From contig NZ_JAERUC010000098.1 in assembly GCF_016745505.1 (NCBI RefSeq), positions 1-42,199 of the forward strand: 42,199 nucleotides of DNA. Reading direction: 5' to 3'. This document shows positions 1 through 7,723 of this stretch, one piece after another. The notes below the pieces were generated by a model that was given only the letters and a program-made list of their open reading frames with translations, searched no databases and was not told the DNA's origin. The translations under genes and the position numbers were made by a program. The stretch comes from Streptomyces silvae. Lineage in GTDB: Bacteria; Actinomycetota; Actinomycetes; Streptomycetales; Streptomycetaceae. The first letter of the stretch is position 1, and each line of letters starts with the position of its first letter.

Positions 1-2
1 CG

Positions 3-190
3 AAGGTGCGGCCGCAGGGCGGCGGGACGCAGGACACGCCCGATGAGACGCTGTTCGCAGCGATCATCTACGTGCTGGTCGGCGGCTGCGCCTGGCGGGC
101 GCTACCGCCGTGCTTCGGGATATCGAAGTCACGGCCCACCACAGGTTCCTGATCCGGGCAGGACCCGGTGTCTGGGGCACGCCCGGCTGG
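3..190 (+). pseudogene. IS5-family transposase remnant (frameshifted)
   Basis: The first readable frame gives an N-terminal transposase segment of the type common in Streptomyces IS5-like elements, including TLFAAIIYVLVGGCAWRALP followed by PCFGISKS, and runs into a stop at 150-152. The continuation expected for the family (TAHHRFLI, then GVWG) is found in the neighbouring frame from about 128. A single frameshift therefore lies near 126-130. Similarity fades after about 185, with no catalytic DDE region and no right terminal repeat, so this is a dead fragment. Its start lies outside the window. The family assignment rests on remembered sequence patterns. Confidence 0.75.
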
Positions 191-217
191 ACCCGAGCAA
201 CCCACGAAAACCGCAGG

Positions 218-271
218 TCAGATCCCCTTTGCAGCAAACTCCAGAATCGCCACGTACTCCACATGAGGCGC
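218..271 (-). pseudogene. Relic of the 3' end of a TrmA-family methyltransferase gene
   Basis: Read on the minus strand, these bases give HVEYVAILEFAAKGI and then a TGA stop. The intact methyltransferase gene at 1164-2507 ends HVECVAILEPAGKSS and stop, so 10 of 15 residues agree, including the HVE motif that carries the family's catalytic base. DNA similarity continues past the stop (195-221 against about 1132-1167). Nothing similar is seen upstream of the relic, where the doc gene ends 18 bases away. It appears to be the displaced end of a divergent allele. Confidence 0.65.
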
Positions 272-288
272 TCTTGCCTCGTCGAACG

Positions 289-681
289 TCAGGAAACGGG
301 GAACCAGGTCGCAAGGCGCTTGGCGATCGCCGGTACATCGACGTTGTCCTGCGCGACTTGCTCGACGAACGGGCCGGCCACGGAAACGGGCGGCGGGACA
401 GTACTCACGCTGACGCCGTTGAACCGCAGGAAGACACGCATGGCGAGCCAGGCGGTGCGCTTGTCGCCGTCGATCAGCGCGTGGTTGCGGGCGACGGAGT
501 GCAGCAGTGCCGCAGCCTTCTCGTGCAGCGTGGGATACAGCTCGGCCCCGAACACATTCGTCCGGGGCCGCTCGATCGCCGACACCAGGAGACCCATGTC
601 ACGCACGCTGTGCTCGGTGCCGTTGACCGTGCCGGCGATGGCCAGAATCTCGTCGATCTGGATGTGGCGCAGGTCCGTCAC
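289..681 (-). CDS. doc: Doc-type toxin (Fic/DOC fold)
   Basis: This 130-aa protein carries the Doc/Fic signature at residues 67-75 (HALIDGDKR) followed by TAWLAMRVFL. Family members are kinases that phosphorylate EF-Tu and stop translation. The usual Asn of the motif is Asp here (D73), a variation I believe is frequent in actinobacterial Doc proteins. Length matches P1 Doc (about 126 aa). The gene overlaps the upstream antitoxin by 4 bases (ATGA), the typical coupled arrangement. Neighbouring DNA is a transposase fragment and a gene relic, consistent with horizontally acquired cargo. Toxin activity is inferred from family membership. Confidence 0.85.
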   Translation of the reverse strand: MTDLRHIQIDEILAIAGTVNGTEHSVRDMGLLVSAIERPRTNVFGAELYPTLHEKAAALLHSVARNHALIDGDKRTAWLAMRVFLRFNGVSVSTVPPPVSVAGPFVEQVAQDNVDVPAIAKRLATWFPVS

Positions 682-872
682 TTCAGGTAGTCCAGGATCT
701 CCGCATCGCTGTCCACCAGCTCGGCGAGGACGTCATCGACCTTCAGCTCGGCCCGGTCCTGGGCGTTACGGATGGCCTCGATGGCAAGTTCCTGCTTACT
801 GCGGCCCTCCCGACGTGCCCGCTCGGTGAGCTTCGCGTCAAGGTCCTCGGGGAGTCGAAGTGTCATCGCCAT
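678..872 (-). CDS. Ribbon-helix-helix antitoxin of the Doc pair
   Basis: A 64-aa protein. The N-terminus (MAMTLRLPEDLDAKLTERAR) has the alternating beta-strand plus helix of a CopG/Arc ribbon-helix-helix DNA-binding domain. The acidic C-terminal half would wrap the toxin. The start at 872 is chosen because it begins exactly at the RHH strand; an open frame continues to 977 but that extension has no domain character and would cover the palindrome at 880-898. No clear ribosome binding site precedes 872, so a leaderless transcript is possible. It probably represses its own operon through the palindrome. Confidence 0.8.
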   Translation of the reverse strand: MAMTLRLPEDLDAKLTERARREGRSKQELAIEAIRNAQDRAELKVDDVLAELVDSDAEILDYLK

Positions 873-879
873 ACAGAGG

Positions 880-898
880 TGATACCAGGCCGGTATCA
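880..898. promoter_or_regulatory. Putative operator of the toxin-antitoxin operon
   Basis: A perfect inverted repeat, TGATACC - 5 bases - GGTATCA, lies 8 bases upstream of the antitoxin start. Its size and place suit a dimer of a ribbon-helix-helix repressor and overlap the likely promoter. Binding by the antitoxin is inferred. Confidence 0.55.
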
Positions 899-1066
899 AG
901 TGGCGCGGTCGGGCCACGCTCGGCTCAGCGGAGCGTGGGACCAAGCAGCCGTGCGCATCGCTACCGCGGAGGCCCAAAGACTTCCATCACGAGCGTCATC
1001 CGAGCGTCAAAAATCCCGCGAGAGCCACTTGAGGCCTCCCCGTTGCAAGCGCGTCGCTCACGAATT

Positions 1067-1084
1067 CGCAGGTCAGGGAGCTCT
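1067..1084. repeat. Third copy of the methyltransferase 3'-flank motif
   Basis: The motif cgcaggtcag followed by (g)gagctct here closely matches the DNA spanning the real methyltransferase stop codon at 1158-1174. A further copy of the first 10 bases is at 212-221. No HVE-type coding sequence precedes this copy, so only the short flank is shared. The rest of 899-1163 shows no gene. Confidence 0.5.
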
Positions 1085-1163
1085 CAGAGATCGATCTGTC
1101 CGCTCGAACCGCTGCACGGAGGGAAACAGGTCGGGCAACCCACCCGGACATCAAAAGCGCAGG

Positions 1164-2507
1164 TCAGGAGCTCTTGCCCGCAGGTTCGAGGATCGCAACA
1201 CACTCCACATGCGACGTCATCGGGAACAGGTCGAACGCCCGCAGCGTCCTCACCTTGTAGCCGCCCTCCTTGAAGTACGCGAGGTCCCGCGCGAGAGCCG
1301 CCGGGTCGCAGGCCACGTACGCGATCTTGCGGGCGCCCAGGCCCGAGAGGTGTTTGACCGTCGCCTTGCCGGCGCCCGCGCGCGGCGGGTCCAGGACGAT
1401 CAGGTCGCACTCGGTGATGCCCGTGCGCGGCAGGACCTGGTCGACCTTGCCGTGCTCGATGCGGACACGGTCCAGGTCCTTCAGGTTGTGCCGGGCGTCC
1501 TCGACCGCGCGCTTGCCGGACTCGATGCCCAGCACCGCGCCCTTCTCACCGATGCGCTGGCCGATGGCGCCGGCGAACAGGCCCACGCCGCAGTAGAGGT
1601 CCAGCGCCGTGTCGTTCTTGCGGGGCAGCAGCCCCTGCATGACCGCGCGGACCAGCGTGTCGGCGGCCTGCGGGTGGACCTGCCAGAAGCCGCCCGAGCC
1701 GACGCGGTACGTACGGTCGTCGGCGCGCTCGCGGACGAAGGCGCGGCCGTGGACGCGGTGGACGCCGCCGTCCTTCTCCTCCACGCGCAGTACGGAGACG
1801 GGCTTGTCCAGCTCGACGAGCGGGAGCCGGCCGCCCTCGCGCGGGGTCAGGATGACCTGGCGGTCGTGGGAGCCGGTGGCGGAGATGGCCTCCACCGCGG
1901 CCATCTGCGGCCAGTCCTGCTTCTCGATGCCGAGCTCGGAGACGCCGGGGGCGGCGATCAGGCACTCGTCGATGATCTCGATGTCGTGCGAGCGGTGCTT
2001 CCGCAGCCCGACCCGGCCGTCCTCGTCGACGGCGTACTGGACGCGGGTGCGCCAGGCCGGGACCTGGCCCGGCGGGAGCTTGTCGCCCTCGGCCGGCATG
2101 ACCGTGCCGTCCCAGCCGGCCTCCTCGGGCGTGAGGCCCGCGAGGCGGTGGAGCTGCTCGGCGATCACTTCGCCCTTGAGGCGGCGCTGGGCGCCCGGCT
2201 TCGCGTGCTGCCAGTCGCAGCCGCCGCACTTGCCGGGGCCGGCGTACGGGCAGGGGGCCGGGACCCGGTCCTTGGACGCCTCGATGACGGTGACCGCGTC
2301 GGCGCGCAGGAAGCGTGAGTCGCTCTCGCCCTCGGTGACCCGGGCGACGACCTTCTCGCCGGGGAGGGTGTGGCGCACGAACAGCACCTGGCCCTCGGAC
2401 GTACGGGCGATGCAGTGGCCGCCGTGGGCGACGGGTCCGACCTCGACCTCGTACTCCCGGCCGATCAGAGACTCCCCGGTCTGCGACAACGTGGATTCGT
2501 TCTGCAT
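1164..2507 (-). CDS. TrmA/RlmD-family 23S rRNA or tRNA (uracil-5-)-methyltransferase
   Basis: A 447-aa SAM-dependent RNA methyltransferase of the TrmA/RumA group (COG2265). An N-terminal TRAM-like domain (about 13-75) is followed by an iron-sulfur-type cysteine set (C86, C94, C97 in CPYAGPGKCGGC). The Rossmann methyltransferase domain has LDLYCGVGLF, LDPPRAG and the catalytic cysteine C400 in YVACDP; the C-terminal HVE supplies the general base. The ATG at 2507 starts at the typical family N-terminus and has GGAG 10 bases upstream; the open frame extends to 2606. It lies next to the KimA-like gene, as I recall for Mycobacterium Rv2689c/Rv2690c. The exact substrate uracil cannot be read from sequence. 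Confidence 0.88.
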   Translation of the reverse strand: MQNESTLSQTGESLIGREYEVEVGPVAHGGHCIARTSEGQVLFVRHTLPGEKVVARVTEGESDSRFLRADAVTVIEASKDRVPAPCPYAGPGKCGGCDWQHAKPGAQRRLKGEVIAEQLHRLAGLTPEEAGWDGTVMPAEGDKLPPGQVPAWRTRVQYAVDEDGRVGLRKHRSHDIEIIDECLIAAPGVSELGIEKQDWPQMAAVEAISATGSHDRQVILTPREGGRLPLVELDKPVSVLRVEEKDGGVHRVHGRAFVRERADDRTYRVGSGGFWQVHPQAADTLVRAVMQGLLPRKNDTALDLYCGVGLFAGAIGQRIGEKGAVLGIESGKRAVEDARHNLKDLDRVRIEHGKVDQVLPRTGITECDLIVLDPPRAGAGKATVKHLSGLGARKIAYVACDPAALARDLAYFKEGGYKVRTLRAFDLFPMTSHVECVAILEPAGKSS

Positions 2508-2628
2508 GAGGGGGTGGCTCCAGAGATCAGGAAAAGAGGGAAAGAGAGAAGGGTTGCGGCCGGGTGGCTGCCAGCCCACCAGTCTACGTGGGCGGAAGCC
2601 GGACACTTACCACAGGAGGAGCCCCGAG

Positions 2629-4677
2629 TCAGCCCCTGCGGCCCGCGTCCTTGTTCCGCCGCTCCACGGGCCCGCGGCGCACCGTTCCCGGCGCGTGCCA
2701 GTTCGCCCGCCTCCTGGCCCGCACCTTCGCGGCCTCGGAGGACTCCAGCTGGTACGGCACGGAGGTCACCATCACCCCCGGGGTGAAGAGGAGCCGGCCC
2801 TTGAGCCGCAGCGCGCTCTGGTTGTGCAGCAGGTGCTCGTACCAGTGGCCGACGACGTACTCCGGGATGTAGACGCTGATCACATCGCGCGGCCGGTCCT
2901 TGCGCAGGCCCTTGACGTAGTCGATGACCGGCCGGGTCACCTCGCGGTACGGCGAGTCGAGGATCTTCAGCGGGATGTCGATGCCCCGCCGCTCCCAGTC
3001 CGTCCTGAGGGCCTTGGTCTCGTCCGGGTCGACGCTGATGGACAGGGCCTCCAGCTGGTCCGAGCGCACCAGCTTGGCGTACGCGAGTGCGCGCAGCGTG
3101 GGCCGGTGCAGCTTGGAGACCAGGACGATCGAGTGGACCCGCGAGGGCCTCATGGTGTCGTCGGAGGGGCCGTCGGACGCCGCGATCTCCTCGGCCACCC
3201 GGTCGTAGTGCTTACGGATCGCGGTCATCGTGCCGAAGAAGATCACCATGCCGAGCAGGGCGACCCAGGCACCGTGGCTGAACTTGGTGGCCAGGACGAC
3301 GACCAGGACCAGGCCGGTGAAGAACGCGCCGAAGGCGTTGATGGCCCGGGAGCGGATCATGTGCCGGCGCACCGCCGGGTTCTTCTCCGTACGCAGATGC
3401 CGGTTCCAGTGCCGCACCATGCCGGTCTGGCTGAGCGTGAAGGAGACGAAGACGCCGACGATGTAGAGCTGGATGAGCCGGGTCGAGTCCGCTCCGTAGA
3501 TCCAGACCAGCAGGATCGCGGCGCCGGCGAGCAGCACGATGCCGTTGGAGAAGGCCAGCCGGTCGCCGCGGGTGTGGAGCTGGCGCGGCAGGTACCGGTC
3601 CTGGGCGAGGATCGAGCCGAGCAGCGGGAAGCCGTTGTACGCGGTGTTCGCGGCCAGGAAGAGCACCAGGGCGGTGGCCGCCGCCAGCAGGACGAAGAAG
3701 AACGTCCCGTCGCCGAAGACCGCCGCGGCGACCTGGGAGATGACCGGGTCCTGGGTGAAGCCCGCGCCGACCGGGGAGCCGTTGTGGATCAGGTCCTTCG
3801 CCGGGTTCTCCGCCATCTTCACGTCGGTGGCCATGGCGAGGCCGATGATGCCGCAGAACATCGTGACGGCGAGCAGGCCCATCGCCGCGAGAGTGGTCGC
3901 CGCGTTCTTGCTCTTCGGCTTGCGGAAGGCGGGGACCCCGTTGCTGATCGCCTCGACACCCGTGAGGGCCGCACAGCCGGAGGAGAAGGCGCGCAGCAGC
4001 AGGAAGACGAGCGCGAAGCCCGCCAGCCCCTGGTGCTCGGGCTTGATCTCGTAGTCCGAGGTGGGCGCGTGCATGGTGTCCCCGAGGGCGAGCCCCCGGA
4101 ACGCCCCCCAGAGGATCATCGCGAAGACGCCGGCCACGAACAGGTAGGTCGGGATGGCGAAGAGCTTGCCCGACTCCTTGACGCCGCGCAGGTTCATCAG
4201 CGTCAGCAGCACGATGGCGCCGACGGCGCAGGCCGTCTTGTGCTCGACGACGAAGGGGATCGCGGAGCCGAGGTTCTCGACGCCCGAGGAGATCGACACG
4301 GCCACGGTGAGGACGTAGTCGACGAGCAGGGCGCTGGCCACGGTCAGGCCGGCCTTGGGCCCGAGGTTGGTGGTGGCGACCTCGTAGTCCCCGCCCCCGC
4401 TCGGGTAGGCACGCACGTTCTGCCGGTACGAGGCGACGACGGTGAACATCAGGACCACGACCGCGACCGCGATCCAGGGGCTGAAGTGGTACGCCGACAC
4501 GCCCGCGATGGACAGCACGAGGAGGACTTCCCCGGGTGCGTACGCAACGGAGGACAGGGGGTCGGATGCGAAGACGGGGAGGGCGATGCGCTTGGGGAGG
4601 AGCGTCTCCCCCAGCTTGTCGCTGCGCAGCGCCCGGCCGATCAGGATCCGTTTGGGCACGTCGGTCAGTTTGGACAC
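2629..4677 (-). CDS. KimA-like APC-superfamily potassium transporter
   Basis: About 682 aa from the GTG at 4677. The membrane part (roughly residues 25-460, about 12 helices) resembles Bacillus KimA (YdaO): SSVAYAPGEVLLVLS, YPSGGGDYEVA, LLVDYVLTVAVSIS and AFSSGCAALTGVEAISNGVP. A cytoplasmic C-terminal domain of about 200 residues follows, as in KimA, where it helps dimerise the H+/K+ symporter. Older annotation would call it an amino-acid permease. The reading frame stays open to a GTG at 4764, but an AT-rich promoter-like stretch lies inside that extension, so the shorter start is preferred without certainty; neither has a strong ribosome binding site. It is divergent from the two RCK genes. 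Potassium as substrate is inferred from family similarity and context. Confidence 0.8.
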   Translation of the reverse strand: MSKLTDVPKRILIGRALRSDKLGETLLPKRIALPVFASDPLSSVAYAPGEVLLVLSIAGVSAYHFSPWIAVAVVVLMFTVVASYRQNVRAYPSGGGDYEVATTNLGPKAGLTVASALLVDYVLTVAVSISSGVENLGSAIPFVVEHKTACAVGAIVLLTLMNLRGVKESGKLFAIPTYLFVAGVFAMILWGAFRGLALGDTMHAPTSDYEIKPEHQGLAGFALVFLLLRAFSSGCAALTGVEAISNGVPAFRKPKSKNAATTLAAMGLLAVTMFCGIIGLAMATDVKMAENPAKDLIHNGSPVGAGFTQDPVISQVAAAVFGDGTFFFVLLAAATALVLFLAANTAYNGFPLLGSILAQDRYLPRQLHTRGDRLAFSNGIVLLAGAAILLVWIYGADSTRLIQLYIVGVFVSFTLSQTGMVRHWNRHLRTEKNPAVRRHMIRSRAINAFGAFFTGLVLVVVLATKFSHGAWVALLGMVIFFGTMTAIRKHYDRVAEEIAASDGPSDDTMRPSRVHSIVLVSKLHRPTLRALAYAKLVRSDQLEALSISVDPDETKALRTDWERRGIDIPLKILDSPYREVTRPVIDYVKGLRKDRPRDVISVYIPEYVVGHWYEHLLHNQSALRLKGRLLFTPGVMVTSVPYQLESSEAAKVRARRRANWHAPGTVRRGPVERRNKDAGRRG

Positions 4678-5022
4678 GGTGAGGATCGTAAGCGCTGCCG
4701 GGACACGCCGCCGAGGCACCACCCCCTCGGAACCCCGAAAACCTTCATAATTACCCGCCCTCACCGCAAAAGTCCATGGAATCCTTAACGAAATCCTTGC
4801 GGTTCAGCGGCTCCCCGGAGCTCCGGCCGGTCCCGCTTTTGCTCATCGGCCCGCGGCGTACGCACACTCGGTTGAGGCGGCACGGACGTCGCCGCATAAG
4901 CTCATCCACGGGCGACGCCGGAGGCGGTTGCCCCATTGTCTGCCCCGCAAGCTGAGAGAGAAGTGTGAGCAGGGTGTTTTCGCAGGTCATCCGGACGACC
5001 AGGACGGCGAGGTAGGCGCGAG
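4678..5022. promoter_or_regulatory. Divergent promoter region between the KimA-like gene and the RCK pair
   Basis: This 345-base gap must hold both divergent promoters. It contains the only AT-rich islands in the neighbourhood: taattac at about 4750-4756 (minus-strand TAATTA, a plausible -10 for the transporter) and ccttaacgaaatcc at 4783-4796. I looked for the conserved blocks of a ydaO-type c-di-AMP riboswitch on the minus strand and did not find them. No small gene is convincing. Confidence 0.4.
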
Positions 5023-5691
5023 GTGCACATCGTCATCATGGGCTGCGGGCGCGTCGGAGCCGCTCTCGCGCAGACCCTGGAGCAGCAGGGGCACACGGTC
5101 GCCGTGATCGACCAGGACCCCACGGCGTTCCGTCGTCTCGGTTCCGGCTTCGGCGGCCGTCGTGTCAGCGGGGTCGGTTTCGACCAGGACACCTTGCGTG
5201 AGGCGGGGATCGAGGAGGCCGGCGCGTTCGCGGCGGTCAGCAGCGGCGACAACTCCAACATCATCGCCGCCCGGGTGGCCCGCGAGATGTTCGGCATCGA
5301 GAACGTCGCGGCGCGCATCTACGACCCGCGGCGTGCGGAGGTCTACCAGCGGCTGGGCATCCCCACCGTCGCGACCGTCCGCTGGACGGCGGACCAGATG
5401 CTGCGGCGGCTGCTGCCTTCGGGCGCGGAGCCGCTGTGGCGCGACCCGAGCGGCGGTGTGCAGCTCGCCGAGGTGCACACCACGCCGTCCTGGATCGGGC
5501 ACAAGATCAGCACACTGCAGGAGGAGACGGGCGTCCGCGTGGCCTTCCTCACCCGGTTGGGTGAGGCCATACTGCCCACGTCGCAGACGGTTCTGCAGGA
5601 GGGCGACCTGGTCCACGTGATGATGCGTACGGACGAGATCGCGAAGGTCGAGGAGGCCTTTGCCGAAGGTCCCGAGGAGGGCGGTCACTGA
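5023..5691 (+). CDS. trkA: RCK/TrkA-family potassium-uptake regulatory protein (first of pair)
   Basis: 222 aa. An N-terminal RCK_N Rossmann domain (1-120) starts with the nucleotide-binding loop GCGRVGAALAQ and has an acidic strand end (VIDQD). A TrkA_C (RCK_C) domain covers about 140-215. Such soluble subunits gate K+ channels or transporters in response to NAD(H), ATP or c-di-AMP. The GTG start follows gaggtaggcgcgag. The gene overlaps the next RCK gene by one base (TGATG), so the two are co-translated and probably act as a hetero-oligomer, like CeoB/CeoC of mycobacteria. No TrkH/KtrB channel gene is nearby; the KimA-like transporter is the closest K+ protein. Confidence 0.87.
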   Translation: MHIVIMGCGRVGAALAQTLEQQGHTVAVIDQDPTAFRRLGSGFGGRRVSGVGFDQDTLREAGIEEAGAFAAVSSGDNSNIIAARVAREMFGIENVAARIYDPRRAEVYQRLGIPTVATVRWTADQMLRRLLPSGAEPLWRDPSGGVQLAEVHTTPSWIGHKISTLQEETGVRVAFLTRLGEAILPTSQTVLQEGDLVHVMMRTDEIAKVEEAFAEGPEEGGH

Positions 5692-6374
5692 TGCGCGTCG
5701 CGATTGCCGGGGCCGGTGCGGTGGGCCGTTCCATCGCGGCCGAGCTCCTGGAGAACGGGCACGAGGTGCTGTTGATCGACAAGGCGCCGACCGCCATCTC
5801 GGTGGAGCGCGTCCCGATGGCCGAGTGGCTCCTCGCGGACGCCTGTGAGATCACGTCGCTCGACGAGGCGGCGCTCCAGCGGTGCAACGTCGTGATCGCC
5901 TCGACGGGTGACGACAAGGTCAACCTGGTCGTCTCGCTGCTCGCGAAGACCGAGTACGGCGTGCCGAGGGTCGTGGCCCGGGTGAACAACCCGAAGAACG
6001 AGTGGCTGTTCAACGAGTCCTGGGGTGTCGACGTCGCGGTCTCCACCCCGCGTCTGATGTCGGCGCTGGTCGAGGAGGCGGTGAGCGTCGGTGATCTGGT
6101 CCGGCTGCTGCGCTTCAGCCACGGCGACGCCAACCTGGTCGAGCTGACGCTGCCCCCGGAGTCCGCCCTGGCCGGTATCCGGGTCAGCGACGTGGACTGG
6201 CCCGAGGACACCTCGCTCGTCACGATCATCCGGGGCACGCGGGTGCTGACGCCCAGCCCCGAGGAGACCCTGGAAGCCGGTGACGAGCTGCTGTTCGTGG
6301 CCGCCCAGGCGCGCGAGGAGCAGCTGGAGGACCTGCTGTCGGTCCGCCGGGAGCCGGCCGCGGCCGAGGACTGA
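5691..6374 (+). CDS. trkA: RCK/TrkA-family potassium-uptake regulatory protein (second of pair)
   Basis: 227 aa with the same layout as its upstream partner: RCK_N with AGAGAVGRSIAAEL and LLIDK (1-120), then a TrkA_C domain (about 140-215, ELTLPPESALAG and ALPPGD-like TLEAGDELLFV). The two proteins are paralogues but clearly diverged. The first aspartate/acid position after the second beta strand reads IDK, suggesting slightly different nucleotide preference from the partner's VIDQD. Translation is coupled to the upstream gene by a one-base overlap. Transcription ends at the 20-bp hairpin at 6388-6430. Confidence 0.87.
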   Translation: MRVAIAGAGAVGRSIAAELLENGHEVLLIDKAPTAISVERVPMAEWLLADACEITSLDEAALQRCNVVIASTGDDKVNLVVSLLAKTEYGVPRVVARVNNPKNEWLFNESWGVDVAVSTPRLMSALVEEAVSVGDLVRLLRFSHGDANLVELTLPPESALAGIRVSDVDWPEDTSLVTIIRGTRVLTPSPEETLEAGDELLFVAAQAREEQLEDLLSVRREPAAAED

Positions 6375-6387
6375 GCAGCCGTACGCA

Positions 6388-6430
6388 CGTGAGGGGCCCC
6401 GGACCGTGGCACGGTCCGGGGCCCCTCACG
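6388..6430. terminator. Bidirectional terminator hairpin
   Basis: A perfect 20-bp stem (6388-6407 with 6411-6430) with a 3-base loop separates the convergent RCK and DUF3159 genes. It has no U-tract, as is usual in Streptomyces. Confidence 0.85.
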
Positions 6431-6451
6431 CATGCTGCCGCAGTGTGCGGC

Positions 6452-7228
6452 TCAGAGGTCGTAGGGGCGGGCCTCCGCGGCCCGCGCGCTCTGCTCGGCC
6501 TCCGCCTTGCGGGCCTTCTCGGCCTCCTCCTCCGCCTCCATCTCGGCGAACACGTCGATGGGCGGCGGCGCCTTGGCGAGGAAGACCCAGGTCAGATACA
6601 CCGCGAGCAGGAAAGGCGGGATCTTGAGCGCGACCAGCACCCAGCCGAGCTGGGCGGTGTCGGCCCACCAGTACAGCGGGAAGAGGATCGCGCACTTGGC
6701 GAGCAGGATCAGTCCCCAGGCGTAGCTGGCCTTGGCGTACGCCTTCTTCCGGCCGGGGTTCCTGGTGCGCCAGGAGAGGTTCTCCTTGAAGACCGGGCCC
6801 AGGATGAGGCCGATCAGCGGCAGACCTGCGAGGGTCGTGACGAGGTACGCGAGGGCCAGTCCGAGCGTGTAGATCATGCCCGGCAGGTAGAAGTCCTTGG
6901 CGTTGCCCGTCATCTTCGCGAAGAGCACACCGAAGGCCACGCCGAAGACGCCGCTGAAGGCGTGCTTGACGGTGTCCTTGCGGAGGAGCCGTACGACGAC
7001 GAGGACCACGGAGACGGCCAGCGCGGCGAACGCCGAGGCCGTCAGGTCCTTGTTGATGGTGAAGATCGTGACGAAGAGCAGCCCGGGCAGGACTGTCTCC
7101 ACCATGCCGCGCACGCCGCCGAAGGCCTCGAAGAGCGCGGCTTCCGTGACCGCCTTCGCGTCGGCGTCCTGCTGGTCGGTGCGGTGGGGCTGGTCCGTTT
7201 CGGACGTCGGCTTGTCGAGAGACGTCAC
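6452..7228 (-). CDS. DUF3159 integral membrane protein
   Basis: 258 aa. After a charged N-terminus (1-32) come about five to six hydrophobic segments between residues 40 and 205, then a charged, Glu/Ala-rich cytoplasmic tail (210-258). The pattern and sequence (FGGVRGMVETVLPGLLFVTI, NPGRKKAYAKASY) fit DUF3159, a family of unknown function restricted to actinobacteria (mycobacterial Rv2693c type). GTG start with a strong AAGGAG seven bases upstream. It starts 3 bases after the OB-fold gene ends, so the two form an operon. Its constant proximity to K+ genes in actinobacteria suggests, but does not show, a link to ion homeostasis. Confidence 0.85.
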   Translation of the reverse strand: MTSLDKPTSETDQPHRTDQQDADAKAVTEAALFEAFGGVRGMVETVLPGLLFVTIFTINKDLTASAFAALAVSVVLVVVRLLRKDTVKHAFSGVFGVAFGVLFAKMTGNAKDFYLPGMIYTLGLALAYLVTTLAGLPLIGLILGPVFKENLSWRTRNPGRKKAYAKASYAWGLILLAKCAILFPLYWWADTAQLGWVLVALKIPPFLLAVYLTWVFLAKAPPPIDVFAEMEAEEEAEKARKAEAEQSARAAEARPYDL

Positions 7229-7231
7229 CGG

Positions 7232-7642
7232 CTACTCCTTGCCGAGCGGTCGGAGTTCGTATTTGGGGTTGAACAGCACCCGGCGCCCGTGACTCATGGC
7301 TACGCGGCCCGACGCGATGAGCTTGCGGCCCGGCTCGATGCCGACGATGGAACGCCGGCCCAGCCAGACCACGTCGAGCGGCGCGGTGCCGTCGAAGAGC
7401 TCCGCCTCCAGGGCGGGCACTCCGGCGCGCGGCCGCAGGGTGACGGTCCGCAAGGTACCAGTGACCTTGACGATCTGGCGGTCCGAGCACTCCGAGATGC
7501 GCGTGCAGCCCGACGCCTGCGTGTCCTCCTGCAGCTCCTCGGACTCGAGGTCCTCCTGGGAGCTGGACAGCCGGTCGAGCATGCGGCGGAAGCGGCCGGA
7601 CGGCGTCCTGCCTGACTTCTCGGATCGGGAAACAGCGCTCAT
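7232..7642 (-). CDS. OB-fold nucleic-acid-binding domain protein
   Basis: 136 aa. The basic N-terminus (1-30, MSAVSRSEKSGRTPSGRFRR) precedes a C-terminal five-strand OB-fold (about 55-133) with VKVTGTLRTVTLRP, LDVVWLGRRSI and SGRVAMSHGRRV, similar to the tRNA_anti/RecG wedge class. It corresponds in position to mycobacterial Rv2694c. Function is unknown; binding of single-stranded nucleic acid is a family-level guess. It is the first gene of a two-gene operon with the DUF3159 protein. Confidence 0.8.
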   Translation of the reverse strand: MSAVSRSEKSGRTPSGRFRRMLDRLSSSQEDLESEELQEDTQASGCTRISECSDRQIVKVTGTLRTVTLRPRAGVPALEAELFDGTAPLDVVWLGRRSIVGIEPGRKLIASGRVAMSHGRRVLFNPKYELRPLGKE

Positions 7643-7723
7643 ACCCGAAGGGTACCGGTCTCCTGTGGTAGGGGCGGGCCCGGACGGACGCCACCCGAAC
7701 GAGTGACCAACGGAGGTCCGCGA

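Noticed and set aside
1609..4788. A 1059-codon plus-strand open frame antisense to the KimA-like gene
   Set aside because: High-GC shadow frame with low-complexity Asp/Glu/His/Arg composition and no family resemblance; the opposite strand codes a recognisable transporter.
4678..5022. c-di-AMP riboswitch in front of the KimA-like gene
   Set aside because: The conserved CCCGUCAGCUAACC block and other aptamer motifs are absent on the relevant strand.
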